Source of the DNA: an uncultured Verrucomicrobia subdivision 3 bacterium
GTDB lineage: Bacteria > Verrucomicrobiota > Verrucomicrobiia > Limisphaerales > UBA8199
Reading direction: 5' to 3'
Assembly: GCA_903913865.1 (NCBI GenBank)
Contig: CAIWMU010000171.1
Span: 1-61,193, forward strand
DNA length: 61,193 nucleotides
Part shown: one piece after another, positions 27,165 through 35,617 of the stretch
Layout: each line of letters opens with the position of its first letter
How positions within the stretch are numbered: the first letter of the stretch is position 1
The notes under the pieces: generated by a model
Seen by the model: the letters and a program-made list of their open reading frames with translations, nothing else
Databases searched by the model: none
What the model was told of the DNA's origin: nothing
Program-made: the position numbers and the translations under genes

Positions 27165-28241
27165 TCAGATCAGGAGCATTGCGTCTCCATAGCTAAAGAA
27201 GCGATATTCGTTGGCTATTGCCTCTCTGTAGGCACCCAGCATGCGTGCGACTCCATCGACGCTGCCCGGCGTCGCAAAGGCGCTGACCAGCATGAGCAGG
27301 GTGGAGCAGGGAAGGTGGAAGTTCGTGAGCAACCCATCCACGGCCCTGAATTTGGATGGGGGATGGATAAAGATGCGGGTCCGACCGTCGCATGGGGGGA
27401 GTTCACCGCTGTTGGCTGCTGCAACCGTCTCAAGGACACGCACGGTTGTGGTGCCTGCGGCAATGACCCTGCCGCCATTGGCGCGTGTGTGCTGGATTGC
27501 GGCGGAGGTCGCTGCCGGGAGGCTGTAGCGTTCCTCATGCATCCGGTGGCCCGACAGGGTGTCTGTCTTCACCGGTGCAAATGTGCCCAGCCCAGTGTGT
27601 AGTGTCACGTGGGCGACCGCGACGCCCCGGGCCCGCAGTGACGACAAGATTTCCGGGGTGAAGTGGAGTCCCGCTGTCGGGGCTGCCACCGATCCCGGGG
27701 CGCGGGCGTAAACGGTCTGGTAGCGATCCTCATCCTCGGGGCCCGGCCCGGCCCCGTCGCGACGGATGTAGGGGGGCAGGGGGATCTCCCCATACAGGTC
27801 AAGGAGGGTGGCAATATCCGCCACCCCTTCGAAGCGAACGCGGCGGTGCCCCTCATCGTTGACAGCAAGAACCTGGAGGATCACTGCCGGGGCGCCGGGC
27901 TTCCGGGGGTGGAGAAGGATCCGGGCACCGACAGTCCCTCTTTTACCCGGGCGGAGCATGACCCACCAATCGTTGGTGCTGTTTTCCTCCAGGAGAAGGA
28001 GTTCGAACTGACCCCCCGTGCGCTCATTTTGACCCCGGAGCCGGGCCGCTATCACTTTGGAGTCGTTCATCACCAGCAGATCTCCCGCCCCAAGATGAGC
28101 TCCGATGTCATGGAACATCTGGTGCTGGATGGCTCCGGTGGAACGGTTGTAAAGGAGGAGGCGGGAGCCTCCCCGGTTTGGGGAGGGGGTTTGGGCGATC
28201 AGCCGGTCGGGCAGGGGGTAGTCGAAATCCGCAGTGTTCAT
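27165..28241 (-). CDS. queA: tRNA preQ1(34) S-adenosylmethionine ribosyltransferase-isomerase
   Basis: QueA adds the ribosyl part of S-adenosylmethionine to preQ1 in tRNA, forming epoxyqueuosine. Family blocks are FDYPLPDRLIAQTP, LLVMNDSKVIAARL, SVAAPTAGLHFTPEIL, VTLHTGLGTFAPV and LLTNFHLPCSTLLMLVSAF. Length is 358 residues from the ATG at 28241. The longer in-frame frame to 28322 lacks family content. The gene is divergent from the dcw cluster. Confidence 0.95.
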   Translation of the reverse strand: MNTADFDYPLPDRLIAQTPSPNRGGSRLLLYNRSTGAIQHQMFHDIGAHLGAGDLLVMNDSKVIAARLRGQNERTGGQFELLLLEENSTNDWWVMLRPGKRGTVGARILLHPRKPGAPAVILQVLAVNDEGHRRVRFEGVADIATLLDLYGEIPLPPYIRRDGAGPGPEDEDRYQTVYARAPGSVAAPTAGLHFTPEILSSLRARGVAVAHVTLHTGLGTFAPVKTDTLSGHRMHEERYSLPAATSAAIQHTRANGGRVIAAGTTTVRVLETVAAANSGELPPCDGRTRIFIHPPSKFRAVDGLLTNFHLPCSTLLMLVSAFATPGSVDGVARMLGAYREAIANEYRFFSYGDAMLLI

Positions 28242-28427
28242 CTGTTCCCGGTTCAATTCTCTGGATGATCGGCAAATCGCATTTCGGGGTGCAAATGTAG
28301 GATGGATTTCCGGCCCTGACACGCAAAAAACAACCCGTGGTGGGGGATGGGGCTTGGGAGGGGTTGAAAACGAGGGAAACGGAATATTAACGATAACGAT
28401 ACCTCCTCTGGCATGAAGACGGGGGGA

Positions 28428-28458
28428 TTATTCACGGGAATCCGGAAATTGTGAATAA
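28428..28458. promoter_or_regulatory. DnaA-box-like pair upstream of mraZ
   Basis: TTATTCAC (28428-28435) and GTGAATAA (28451-28458) form an 8-bp inverted repeat. On the minus strand, 28450-28458 reads TTATTCACA, a perfect match to the DnaA-box consensus TTATNCACA; the left arm extended reads TTATTCACG, one mismatch. Binding is inferred from the consensus only. Confidence 0.5.
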
Positions 28459-28485
28459 CTTTTGAATAAGGATCCATAAAAACTA

Positions 28486-28514
28486 TTGACCGTGTGGGGC
28501 AATGTGGTTAAAAG
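28486..28514 (+). promoter_or_regulatory. Candidate sigma-70 promoter of the dcw cluster
   Basis: TTGACC (28486-28491) and TAAAAG (28509-28514) are separated by 17 nt, about 52 nt before the mraZ ATG. The spacer and -10 overlap the MraZ-type repeats, as expected for autorepression. The -10 is weak (4 of 6). Confidence 0.55.
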
Positions 28515-28529
28515 TGGGGCGTTGTGGGG
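28494..28529 (+). promoter_or_regulatory. MraZ operator: four GTGG(GG) repeats at 10-bp spacing
   Basis: GTGGGG (28494), GTGG (28504), GTGGGG (28514) and GTGGGG (28524) recur at exactly 10-bp steps. MraZ in E. coli and mycoplasmas binds TGGGN repeats at 10-bp steps upstream of its own gene. The array overlaps the candidate promoter, fitting repression of the dcw operon by MraZ. Confidence 0.8.
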
Positions 28530-28552
28530 AATTTAGCGAGTTCGTGGCCCCC

Positions 28553-28561
28553 TGTGAATAA
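28553..28561 (-). promoter_or_regulatory. DnaA-box-like 9-mer next to mraZ start
   Basis: TGTGAATAA is the exact complement of TTATTCACA, a perfect DnaA-box consensus match. It ends 4 nt before the mraZ ATG, where a Shine-Dalgarno sequence would normally be; none is visible. With the pair at 28428-28458 it suggests replication-linked control. Confidence 0.45.
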
Positions 28562-28565
28562 ATAG

Positions 28566-29033
28566 ATGGAACCGGATAAGAACACAAAGTCTGCAGCTTA
28601 TTACACGTCGTTTTACAAGCACGACGTGGATGAGAAGCGCCGTGTTCAGGTTCCGGCGAAGTGGCGGCGGGATGGGGAGTTGGTAGAGTATACGCTGGTG
28701 ACCTGGCCGCAGAACAGGGAGGGGACCTGTTTGAGAGTGTTGCCACCGGGCGAAATGGCGAAGTTGATGCAGCAGTTGGAGGGATTGCCCAATAGCGATC
28801 CCACGAAGGTGGCTTTGAAGCGTTATATCGGGACGGAGTCGGAAGGTGTGACGGTGGACAAGGCGGGCAGGATTTGTCTGCCTGAGCGGATGGCAAAGGC
28901 GGCTGACATCACCGGTGAGGCTATGCTGGTTGGGTTGCTGGACAAGTTTGAGATCTGGAACCCTGCGCGGTATGAGCGGGTGAAGGCATCCGATTCGATG
29001 ATGGCGGCCGAGGCAATGAGACTGATGGGGTAA
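28566..29033 (+). CDS. mraZ: Transcriptional regulator MraZ
   Basis: MraZ is an AbrB-fold DNA-binding protein that represses its own division/cell-wall operon. Two half-sites of the fold are visible: DVDEKRRVQVPAKWR near residues 20-34 and VDKAGRICLPERM near 97-109. At 155 residues it is near the usual 145-150. It heads a 16-gene same-strand cluster and is preceded by MraZ-type operator repeats. No clear ribosome-binding site precedes the ATG. Confidence 0.92.
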   Translation: MEPDKNTKSAAYYTSFYKHDVDEKRRVQVPAKWRRDGELVEYTLVTWPQNREGTCLRVLPPGEMAKLMQQLEGLPNSDPTKVALKRYIGTESEGVTVDKAGRICLPERMAKAADITGEAMLVGLLDKFEIWNPARYERVKASDSMMAAEAMRLMG

Positions 29034-29036
29034 ACC

Positions 29037-29639
29037 ATGAGCTTCTTTAAACTACTTGCGGCGGGAAAGAGCATGATGGGCCTGAGCGGGACATCGAGCC
29101 GATACCAGGCGACCAACGAGCGGTTGCTTCCGAAGTTTATTGGCAGGAAGAATCCGTTCCGGGGGACAACCCATCCAGGGGGCAAGGCTCCCGAAACGGG
29201 CGAGCCGGGAGGCGTGGTGAAGCCGAAGGAGTCATCCACCGTCGTGAAGGGTGGCGGACCGTTTGCAGCCTCGCCTGCCGTCGAAGCGCGGAAGCAGGTC
29301 ACCAGGGGAATTTCTTTGAGCGAGCGGGTTGGTAAAGTTCGGAGCCGGGCCGGGCAGGTATGGAAAGACGCCAAGGTATGGGTGGCCTCCAAAAAGAAGA
29401 AAGCCGGTCCGGCACCCCAGCCGGTGGTCATGCCGGTGCAACGGGAACTGACTCTGGAGTCAGTCCGGGTGGTGCGCAGCGATTTGACGGATTGCGATGA
29501 TGAAATGGACGCCCTGCGGGGAACCGTTCGCGGGGTTGTCCAGCGGCCGGTGCAGACGATGCAACGGGGGACTGAGGCCGTGATGGCCGTGGAGCGAACT
29601 GCCCGGGATTTGTTTGGATCTCAACGGGTGGAGCGTTGA
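29037..29639 (+). CDS. Unknown basic protein inserted between mraZ and rsmH
   Basis: This 200-residue protein has no signal peptide or membrane helix. The N-terminal half is Gly/Pro/Lys-rich and looks disordered (HPGGKAPETGEPGGVVKPKE). The middle has a basic stretch (RSRAGQVWKDAKVWVASKKK) and the C-terminal third is helical (LTLESVRVVRSDLTDCDDEM). I do not recognise it. It starts 3 nt after the mraZ stop and overlaps nothing else, with rsmH beginning 6 nt downstream. In most bacteria mraZ and rsmH are adjacent, so this is a lineage-specific insertion. The operon context suggests a division or envelope role, without direct evidence. Confidence 0.75.
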   Translation: MSFFKLLAAGKSMMGLSGTSSRYQATNERLLPKFIGRKNPFRGTTHPGGKAPETGEPGGVVKPKESSTVVKGGGPFAASPAVEARKQVTRGISLSERVGKVRSRAGQVWKDAKVWVASKKKKAGPAPQPVVMPVQRELTLESVRVVRSDLTDCDDEMDALRGTVRGVVQRPVQTMQRGTEAVMAVERTARDLFGSQRVER

Positions 29640-29645
29640 TGAACA

Positions 29646-30572
29646 GTGGGAACTTTCGAACACAGGCCGGTGTTGCTGGACGAAGTGCTGACCGCACTGA
29701 GCCCGAGGGACGGCGGAGTTTACGCCGACGGCACGGTCGGTGGGGCTGGACACGCGGCAGCCATTTTGGCGGCCAGCTCGCCCACGGGCTGGCTTTACGG
29801 ATGCGATCGCGATGGACTCGCACTTGAGGCAGCCGGCGAGCGGCTGAAGCCCTATGAGGGGCGCCATGAGTTGAGACGCGGGAATTTTGCGGAATTATGC
29901 GGATGGGTGCCTGCGGGAGCCTGCGACGGCGTGTTGCTGGATCTTGGTGTGAGTTCGCCGCAGCTGGATGTGGCTGAGCGCGGTTTCAGTTTTCAGCAGG
30001 ATGGCCCACTGGACATGCGAATGGACCAGCGGCAGGAAATGACGGCTGCAGAGCTGCTGAACACGTGGGATGCCGAGGATCTGGCATCGGTGTTCTGGAG
30101 GTATGGTGATGAGCGTGATTCCAGGCGGGTGGCCCGGGCCATTGTGCATGACCGGGAAGCGGTTCCGTTTAAACGGACGAGGCAGCTGGCAGAGCTTCTG
30201 GAGCGGCTGCTGCCGAAGCGCGGGCGGGCGCACCCGGGAACGAAAGTGTTCCAGGCGCTGCGGATTGCGGTGAATGACGAGATGGGCTCGCTGGAGCGCG
30301 GTCTGGCGGGAGTGGTTGGGTTGCTGAAGCCGGGTGGCCGGCTGGCAGTGATCACCTTCCATTCCCTGGAGGACCGGACGGTGAAGCATTTTGGGCGGAG
30401 CAGGACGCGGGATTACGATTTTGACGGTCCGGTGGATATACCGGAGCTGAGGCGGCCGAAGGTGCCGGAGTTGCGGTGGGTGTCGCGGAAAGCGACCTGC
30501 CCGGGAGATTTGGAACTGGCTGAGAACCCGCGCAGCCGGAGTGCGCAGTTGCGGGTGTTCGAGAAAGCGTGA
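29646..30572 (+). CDS. rsmH: 16S rRNA m4C1402 methyltransferase
   Basis: RsmH (MraW) methylates N4 of C1402 in 16S rRNA. The SAM-binding DGTVGGAGHAAAIL, LLDLGVSSPQLD, GFSFQQDGPLDMRMD and VFQALRIAVNDEMGSLE are diagnostic. Length 308 residues. The start is a GTG (29646) followed by the conserved FEHRPVLLDEVL. An ATG at 29639 is out of frame. Confidence 0.95.
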   Translation: MGTFEHRPVLLDEVLTALSPRDGGVYADGTVGGAGHAAAILAASSPTGWLYGCDRDGLALEAAGERLKPYEGRHELRRGNFAELCGWVPAGACDGVLLDLGVSSPQLDVAERGFSFQQDGPLDMRMDQRQEMTAAELLNTWDAEDLASVFWRYGDERDSRRVARAIVHDREAVPFKRTRQLAELLERLLPKRGRAHPGTKVFQALRIAVNDEMGSLERGLAGVVGLLKPGGRLAVITFHSLEDRTVKHFGRSRTRDYDFDGPVDIPELRRPKVPELRWVSRKATCPGDLELAENPRSRSAQLRVFEKA

Positions 30573-30576
30573 GCGT

Positions 30577-30960
30577 ATGGCACGGAATAGAAAAACAGGA
30601 TCGACAGCACAGTGGTTCGGGGCGGCGGTGAAGGCCGTCCTGCTCTGTCTGGCCATTGGCACGGCCTGCCTGGGCTATGTGTGGCAGAAGACGGTGCTGG
30701 TCGAGCTGGGACAGGACATATTGAAGCGGGAGCGCAAGCTGGCAGATCTGCAGCTTAAGAATGAGGAACTGCGCAAGCAGCTGAGCTTCCTCAGCTCCGC
30801 CGAGAATCTGAAGGCAAGGAACCGGATGTTCGGCCTGATCCCGCCCCCGCCCGGGCAGGTGATCCGCCTTCCGGAACCTGTCGTTGTGCCGGGCTCGGTC
30901 CCTGAAGTGGATCGCCAGTATGGTGTGCCCGCAGCAGTGGCCACCGTCCCTGCGCCTTGA
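30577..30960 (+). CDS. ftsL: FtsL-like bitopic division protein
   Basis: This 127-residue protein has a short basic cytoplasmic N terminus, one transmembrane helix (about residues 19-40, AVLLCLAIGTACLGYVWQK) and a coiled-coil region (LKRERKLADLQLKNEELRKQ). A Pro-rich tail follows. The size, topology and position between rsmH and ftsI are those of FtsL, which joins FtsB and FtsQ to activate FtsWI. FtsL sequences are poorly conserved, so the name rests on context and topology. Confidence 0.7.
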   Translation: MARNRKTGSTAQWFGAAVKAVLLCLAIGTACLGYVWQKTVLVELGQDILKRERKLADLQLKNEELRKQLSFLSSAENLKARNRMFGLIPPPPGQVIRLPEPVVVPGSVPEVDRQYGVPAAVATVPAP

Positions 30961-31131
30961 GAATTTGGACCAGTCGCTTTCCCGCGCCAGGCTTGGATGA
31001 GGAACCAGCCGGGGGCGGGGGAGCGGCGGTCCTGAGTTTCTGACATTTTGCATTAATACTGAAAGCCATCGCCCACCGCGATTCGGATGAGGAACCGGTC
31101 GTGGTGGGTGGGTGGTTGCAGGAAAAAAGCC

Positions 31132-33045
31132 ATGGCCAGGCGGACGCAACATTTGACAGTGCGGGTGTTCGGGATGCTCCTGATCAGCGCCTTTATGGTG
31201 CTGGCTTTGCGTCTTATCGATTTGCAGCTGCTCCGCCACGAAGAACTTCGTGGCGAGGCGGAGCTGAACACCCACAAGCAGTATTACCGGCAGCCCTGCC
31301 GGGGGGACATTGTCGACACCAAGGGAATCATTCTGGCGAGCAGCACCCCGGTTAAAACCGTTTCAGCAGATCCCCGGATGATGTTCGGCAAGGAGGCGGA
31401 ACTCGCCCGGCTCATCGCCCCCTGGCTTCAGGAGGAGGAAGGGGTGATCCTTCAGAAGTTGTCCACCAAGACCCGTCCAACCATGGCCGGGACGGTCGTG
31501 ACGAACAAAACAGTGGTCTTGAAGAAGAAGGTTCCGGTGCAAACCTGGCTGCGTCTCAATGCCGCTTTCAAGACCAACCTGTTCGGGTATTCGTGCACGA
31601 CGAACCGCAACAGGAAGGTTCTGTTCCCAAAGAATCTGAGGGAACTGTGGGCTTCAGCCCTGAGTGCGACCGATGACCAGCTGCGGGTCTACCCGCAGAA
31701 GGATCTGGCCGCACATGTTCTTGGCTTTACAGGAGAATCCACTGAACCCGGTGGACAGATCACCGGTCGGGAGGGGGTGGAACTGACTTTCAACGAGCAA
31801 CTCAGCGGCAGGCGGGGTTGGCGGCGCACTGAAACCGACAGCCACAAGCGGGAGCAGGTAACCCTCCGTGATCAGAATGTTGATCCGCAGGATGGATGTA
31901 ACGTGGTGCTCACAATCGATTCTGTTCTGCAGCACTATCTCTCCGACGCTCTGGCCGAGGCGATGACGAAAAACTCCCCGATCAGCGCCTCCGGGATCAT
32001 CGTCCGGCCGAAAACAGGCGAAATTCTGGCGATGGCGACCATTCCCGATTTCGACCCGAACAGTCCCGGCAACTCCGCTGATCACCGCCGGAACCGGGTC
32101 ATTACCGATATCGCCGAGCCGGGATCCACCTTCAAGATCGTGGTGGTTTCCGCCGCATTGAACGAGAATCTGGTCAGTTTGAAGGATGTTTTTGATTGTG
32201 AACATGGCCGCTTTTTCTTCGGGGGCCATGTTTTGCACGACCACGAATCCTACGATGCGCTGAGCGTTGAGAGCATCATTACGAAATCCTCGAACATCGG
32301 AGCGGCCAAGATAGGGATCAAGCTGGGAGAGCAACGGTTGCATGACTACATGAAGGCGTTCGGTTTCGGGAGTCTGACGGAGATCCCACTCCCGGGCGAA
32401 GTCAGTGCCCGCCAGTTTGTTCAGCCGGTCAAGAACTGGAGCAAGGTCTCCATTGCACAGATTCCGATGGGGCACGGGATTGCCGTGACACGGTTGCAGA
32501 TGGTGATGGCGATGTGCGCGATTGCGAACAAGGGGGTGTTGATGCGGCCGATGCTGGTTGACCGGCTGGTTGCCCACGATGGGCAGGTTGAGGCGCGTTA
32601 TGCGCCCAGGCAGGTGCGGCGGGTGATCGGCGAGACTGCCGCGAAGCATATGGTGGAGGCATTGAAGACGGTTGTGACGCCAAAGGGAACCGCTCCCCAG
32701 GCGGCGATGGAGCATTACGTGGTGGCGGGAAAAACCGGCACCGCACAGAAAGCTGAGAATGGTGTGTATGTGCGCGGAAAGTATCTGGCCTCCTTCATAG
32801 GGTTCTTCCCGGCGGATGACCCTGAATTGTGTATTTCCATCGTTCTGGATGAGCCAAAGAACGGCTACTATGGAGGCAAGACTGCAGCGCCGGTTTTCAA
32901 GCAGGTTGCCGAGCTCGCGGCGAACCATCTGAACATCCGGCCTGACATTGAGACGCCGCCAATTGGGGAGCAGGCGGATGGGAAAGCTCCCAAGACAGCG
33001 GTCGTGCGTGCGGGCTTGCAGGGGGGCAAAGCTCCGACGGATTGA
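31132..33045 (+). CDS. ftsI: Peptidoglycan transpeptidase FtsI (penicillin-binding protein)
   Basis: Septal class B PBP of 637 residues. It has an N-terminal transmembrane helix (about residues 11-33) and a pedestal domain. The transpeptidase motifs are Ser332 in EPGSTFKIV (SXXK), SSN at 386-388 (SXN) and KTGT at 534-537. I chose the ATG at 31132, preceded by AGGAAAAAAG, over the in-frame ATG at 31087. It cross-links septal peptidoglycan with FtsW. There is no PASTA domain in the C-terminal tail. Confidence 0.93.
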   Translation: MARRTQHLTVRVFGMLLISAFMVLALRLIDLQLLRHEELRGEAELNTHKQYYRQPCRGDIVDTKGIILASSTPVKTVSADPRMMFGKEAELARLIAPWLQEEEGVILQKLSTKTRPTMAGTVVTNKTVVLKKKVPVQTWLRLNAAFKTNLFGYSCTTNRNRKVLFPKNLRELWASALSATDDQLRVYPQKDLAAHVLGFTGESTEPGGQITGREGVELTFNEQLSGRRGWRRTETDSHKREQVTLRDQNVDPQDGCNVVLTIDSVLQHYLSDALAEAMTKNSPISASGIIVRPKTGEILAMATIPDFDPNSPGNSADHRRNRVITDIAEPGSTFKIVVVSAALNENLVSLKDVFDCEHGRFFFGGHVLHDHESYDALSVESIITKSSNIGAAKIGIKLGEQRLHDYMKAFGFGSLTEIPLPGEVSARQFVQPVKNWSKVSIAQIPMGHGIAVTRLQMVMAMCAIANKGVLMRPMLVDRLVAHDGQVEARYAPRQVRRVIGETAAKHMVEALKTVVTPKGTAPQAAMEHYVVAGKTGTAQKAENGVYVRGKYLASFIGFFPADDPELCISIVLDEPKNGYYGGKTAAPVFKQVAELAANHLNIRPDIETPPIGEQADGKAPKTAVVRAGLQGGKAPTD

Positions 33046-33055
33046 AAGGTTTTGA

Positions 33056-34468
33056 ATGGAGTCGCGTTCCTTAACATATATTGCTGCCGGATGCGGAGGC
33101 AGGCTGCTTGGGGGAAATCCCGGGGCGGTTGCCACGGGGGTGTGCATTGATTCCAGAAAGGTGCGTGCCGGGGATGTCTTTGTAGCGTTGAAGGGGGATC
33201 GGTTTGATGCGCACGATTTTCTGCAGGAGGTGAGCGGGGTTGCGGCCGCAGTGGTGATTGAGGAGGGCAGGGGAGAACGGGTGCGGGAGGGATGTGCACG
33301 GATCGAAGTGCCGAATCCCCGTGAAGCCCTGGGTCGGTTGGGGGCGGTGTATCGTCAGGACTTCGCCGTGCCGCTGTTTGTGGTGGCGGGCTCCAATGGG
33401 AAAACCACCACCAAGGAGATTCTAGCGACCGTCCTGCGAAGCAAATTTGCAACACTCTCAAGCAAGGAAAGCTTCAACAACGATGTTGGAGTGCCGTGGA
33501 CTCTCCTTCAACTGGGGGAATCGCATCAGCAGGCAGTCGTGGAGGTGGGGACGAATCACCCGGGGGAATTGGCTCCGCTGGTGAGAATGGCCGCGCCGCG
33601 CTATGGGGTGCTGACGAGCATTGGATCCGAGCATCTGGAATTTTTCAAAGACCTTGAAGGTGTGGCCCGGGAGGAGGGGATGCTGGCGGAGTTGCTGCCT
33701 GCTTCCGGAGCCTTGTTTCTGAATGGTGACAGTGAGTGGTCCGCGAGGATCGCCGCACGGTCCACCGCCCCCGTCGTTCTGGCCGGGCTGGAGGATGTAA
33801 ACCAGTGGCGGGCACACCGCATTCGTGTCGATGGCAAGGGTGTTTACTTTACCGTGGAATGTCCCCTGGCTGAATACCGTGGCGAATATCGGATCAACCT
33901 GCTGGGTCGGCATCAAGCCGCCAACGCGGTGCTGGCGGTTGCCGCTGCCGCCCATGCCGGGCTGAGCAAGGCGGAAATCCGGACGGGTTTGGAAGCTGTG
34001 CAGGCACCCCGGCTGCGGTTACAAATATGGGAGAGCCCGGGGGGGGTGCGCGTGTTGGAGGATGTTTATAACGCGAACCTCGACTCCATGAAAGTGGCTC
34101 TTGAGACCCTGAACAGTCTGCCTTGCAAGGGACGGCGGATTGCAGTGTTGGGAGACATGGCGGAACTGGGTCAGGCCAGCGAGGGGGCGCACCGGGAGGT
34201 GGGCCGTCTGGCGGCCCGGTTGGGTGTGGGACAACTGTTTGCCATCGGATCGCGAGCGGCGGAAATCGCGCACGGTGCGCGGGAGGAGGGCCTGGGCCGG
34301 GTGCTGGAGCTGAGTGAAATTGAGTCCGCTGCCGTGGCGATCAAGGGGTTCGTTAAAAGCGGGGATCTTGTTCTGGTGAAGGCCTCAAGGGCCTCCCGTT
34401 TTGAGCGCATTTCAATGGCCTTGCGGGGCCTGGAAGGGGAGAGGGGAGAGGGATGCTCTACTATCTGA
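33056..34468 (+). CDS. murF: UDP-MurNAc-tripeptide-D-Ala-D-Ala ligase
   Basis: MurF adds D-Ala-D-Ala to the UDP-MurNAc tripeptide. The canonical P-loop VAGSNGKTTTKE retains its lysine, unlike the MurD homologue two genes on. ESFNNDVGVPWTLL, EVGTNHPGEL, LLGRHQAANAVLAVA and LEDVYNANLDSM are family blocks. Length 470 residues. It overlaps mraY by 16 nt. Confidence 0.95.
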   Translation: MESRSLTYIAAGCGGRLLGGNPGAVATGVCIDSRKVRAGDVFVALKGDRFDAHDFLQEVSGVAAAVVIEEGRGERVREGCARIEVPNPREALGRLGAVYRQDFAVPLFVVAGSNGKTTTKEILATVLRSKFATLSSKESFNNDVGVPWTLLQLGESHQQAVVEVGTNHPGELAPLVRMAAPRYGVLTSIGSEHLEFFKDLEGVAREEGMLAELLPASGALFLNGDSEWSARIAARSTAPVVLAGLEDVNQWRAHRIRVDGKGVYFTVECPLAEYRGEYRINLLGRHQAANAVLAVAAAAHAGLSKAEIRTGLEAVQAPRLRLQIWESPGGVRVLEDVYNANLDSMKVALETLNSLPCKGRRIAVLGDMAELGQASEGAHREVGRLAARLGVGQLFAIGSRAAEIAHGAREEGLGRVLELSEIESAAVAIKGFVKSGDLVLVKASRASRFERISMALRGLEGERGEGCSTI

Positions 34469-35592
34469 GCCAGCTTGCACTGGATTCCCTGGATCTGCCA
34501 AAGTGGCTGGAGTTATTGCTCCGGCTGCTGCGCTACATCACCGTTCGGGCGGCGGGTGCGGCAGTCACGGCACTGGCTGTGAGCTGGTGGCTCGGGCCCA
34601 GGGTCATCTGCTGGTTGAAGCAGCTCAAGTTCGGGCAGGAATATCAGGACAAGGCCGAACTCGGGGGCATCTCCACGCGAATGATCAGCAAAAAGGGAAC
34701 CCCGACAATGGGTGGGATTCTCATCATTCTGGCCCTGAATATCACGACCTTGATTTGGGCGCAACTCAATGCCCTGGTGCTTCTTGCGCTGCTTTCGGTG
34801 GTGGTGCTTTTCGGGCTCGGATTTTACGATGATTATGCCAAGATCACGAAGCAGAACGGTGGCGGGGCGAAGTCGCAGGTGAAGCTCTGGGTGCAGGGGT
34901 TGCTGGCGGTATTTATCGGCGGATATCTTTGGATGGTTCCCTCAACGAGCAAGCTGATTACGGAGGTGATGGTGCCGTTTTATAAGGAACCGGTTCTGGT
35001 TGGTGTGGGGGCTGTGGGGCTGATTATCACCGTGCTTACCATTGTGGGCAGTTCAAATGCTGTTAATCTTACGGATGGACTTGATGGCCTAGCGATTGGT
35101 TGCACGGTGATCGTGTCGTTCGTCTTTCTGGTGCTGACATATCTGGCAGGCAACGCCAGAGCGGCGGCCTACCTCCTGATTCCGTATGTGCCCGGGGCAG
35201 GGGAGCTTACTGTTTTTTGTGCCGCAATAATCGGGGCCGGGCTGGGCTTCCTGTGGTTCAACTGTCATCCGGCCCAGATGTTCATGGGGGATACAGGGTC
35301 GCTTGCATTGGGCGGGGCTTTGGGAATCGTGGCGGTGCTCATTCACCAGCCGTTTGTGCTGGTGATCGCCGGTGGAATTTTTGTGATCGAGGCCGGGTCT
35401 GTGATGATCCAGACAGGGTGGTTCCGATATACGCGGCGGCGGTTTGGGACTGGCCGGCGCGTGTTTCTGATGGCCCCGTTGCATCACCATTTTGAGAAGA
35501 AGGGTTGGTATGAAAGCCAGGTTGTGATCCGCTTTTACATCCTGTGCGTGCTGTTCGCCGTGTTGGCGTTGAGCACATTGAAGATCCGTTAG
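34453..35592 (+). CDS. mraY: Phospho-N-acetylmuramoyl-pentapeptide transferase
   Basis: MraY makes lipid I at the inner membrane. About ten transmembrane helices are present. The catalytic motifs are GFYDDYAKI, SSNAVNLTDGLDGLA, FMGDTGSLALGG and APLHHHFEKKGW. Length 379 residues. A strong purine-rich site (GGGGAGAGGG) precedes the ATG, which lies inside the end of murF. Confidence 0.96.
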   Translation: MLYYLSQLALDSLDLPKWLELLLRLLRYITVRAAGAAVTALAVSWWLGPRVICWLKQLKFGQEYQDKAELGGISTRMISKKGTPTMGGILIILALNITTLIWAQLNALVLLALLSVVVLFGLGFYDDYAKITKQNGGGAKSQVKLWVQGLLAVFIGGYLWMVPSTSKLITEVMVPFYKEPVLVGVGAVGLIITVLTIVGSSNAVNLTDGLDGLAIGCTVIVSFVFLVLTYLAGNARAAAYLLIPYVPGAGELTVFCAAIIGAGLGFLWFNCHPAQMFMGDTGSLALGGALGIVAVLIHQPFVLVIAGGIFVIEAGSVMIQTGWFRYTRRRFGTGRRVFLMAPLHHHFEKKGWYESQVVIRFYILCVLFAVLALSTLKIR

Positions 35593-35617
35593 GGCCTTTG
35601 CGGGCCGGAGAGAATAA

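Noticed and set aside
31654-33147. 497-codon minus-strand open frame
   Set aside because: Shadow of ftsI, whose SXXK, SXN and KTGT motifs are intact.
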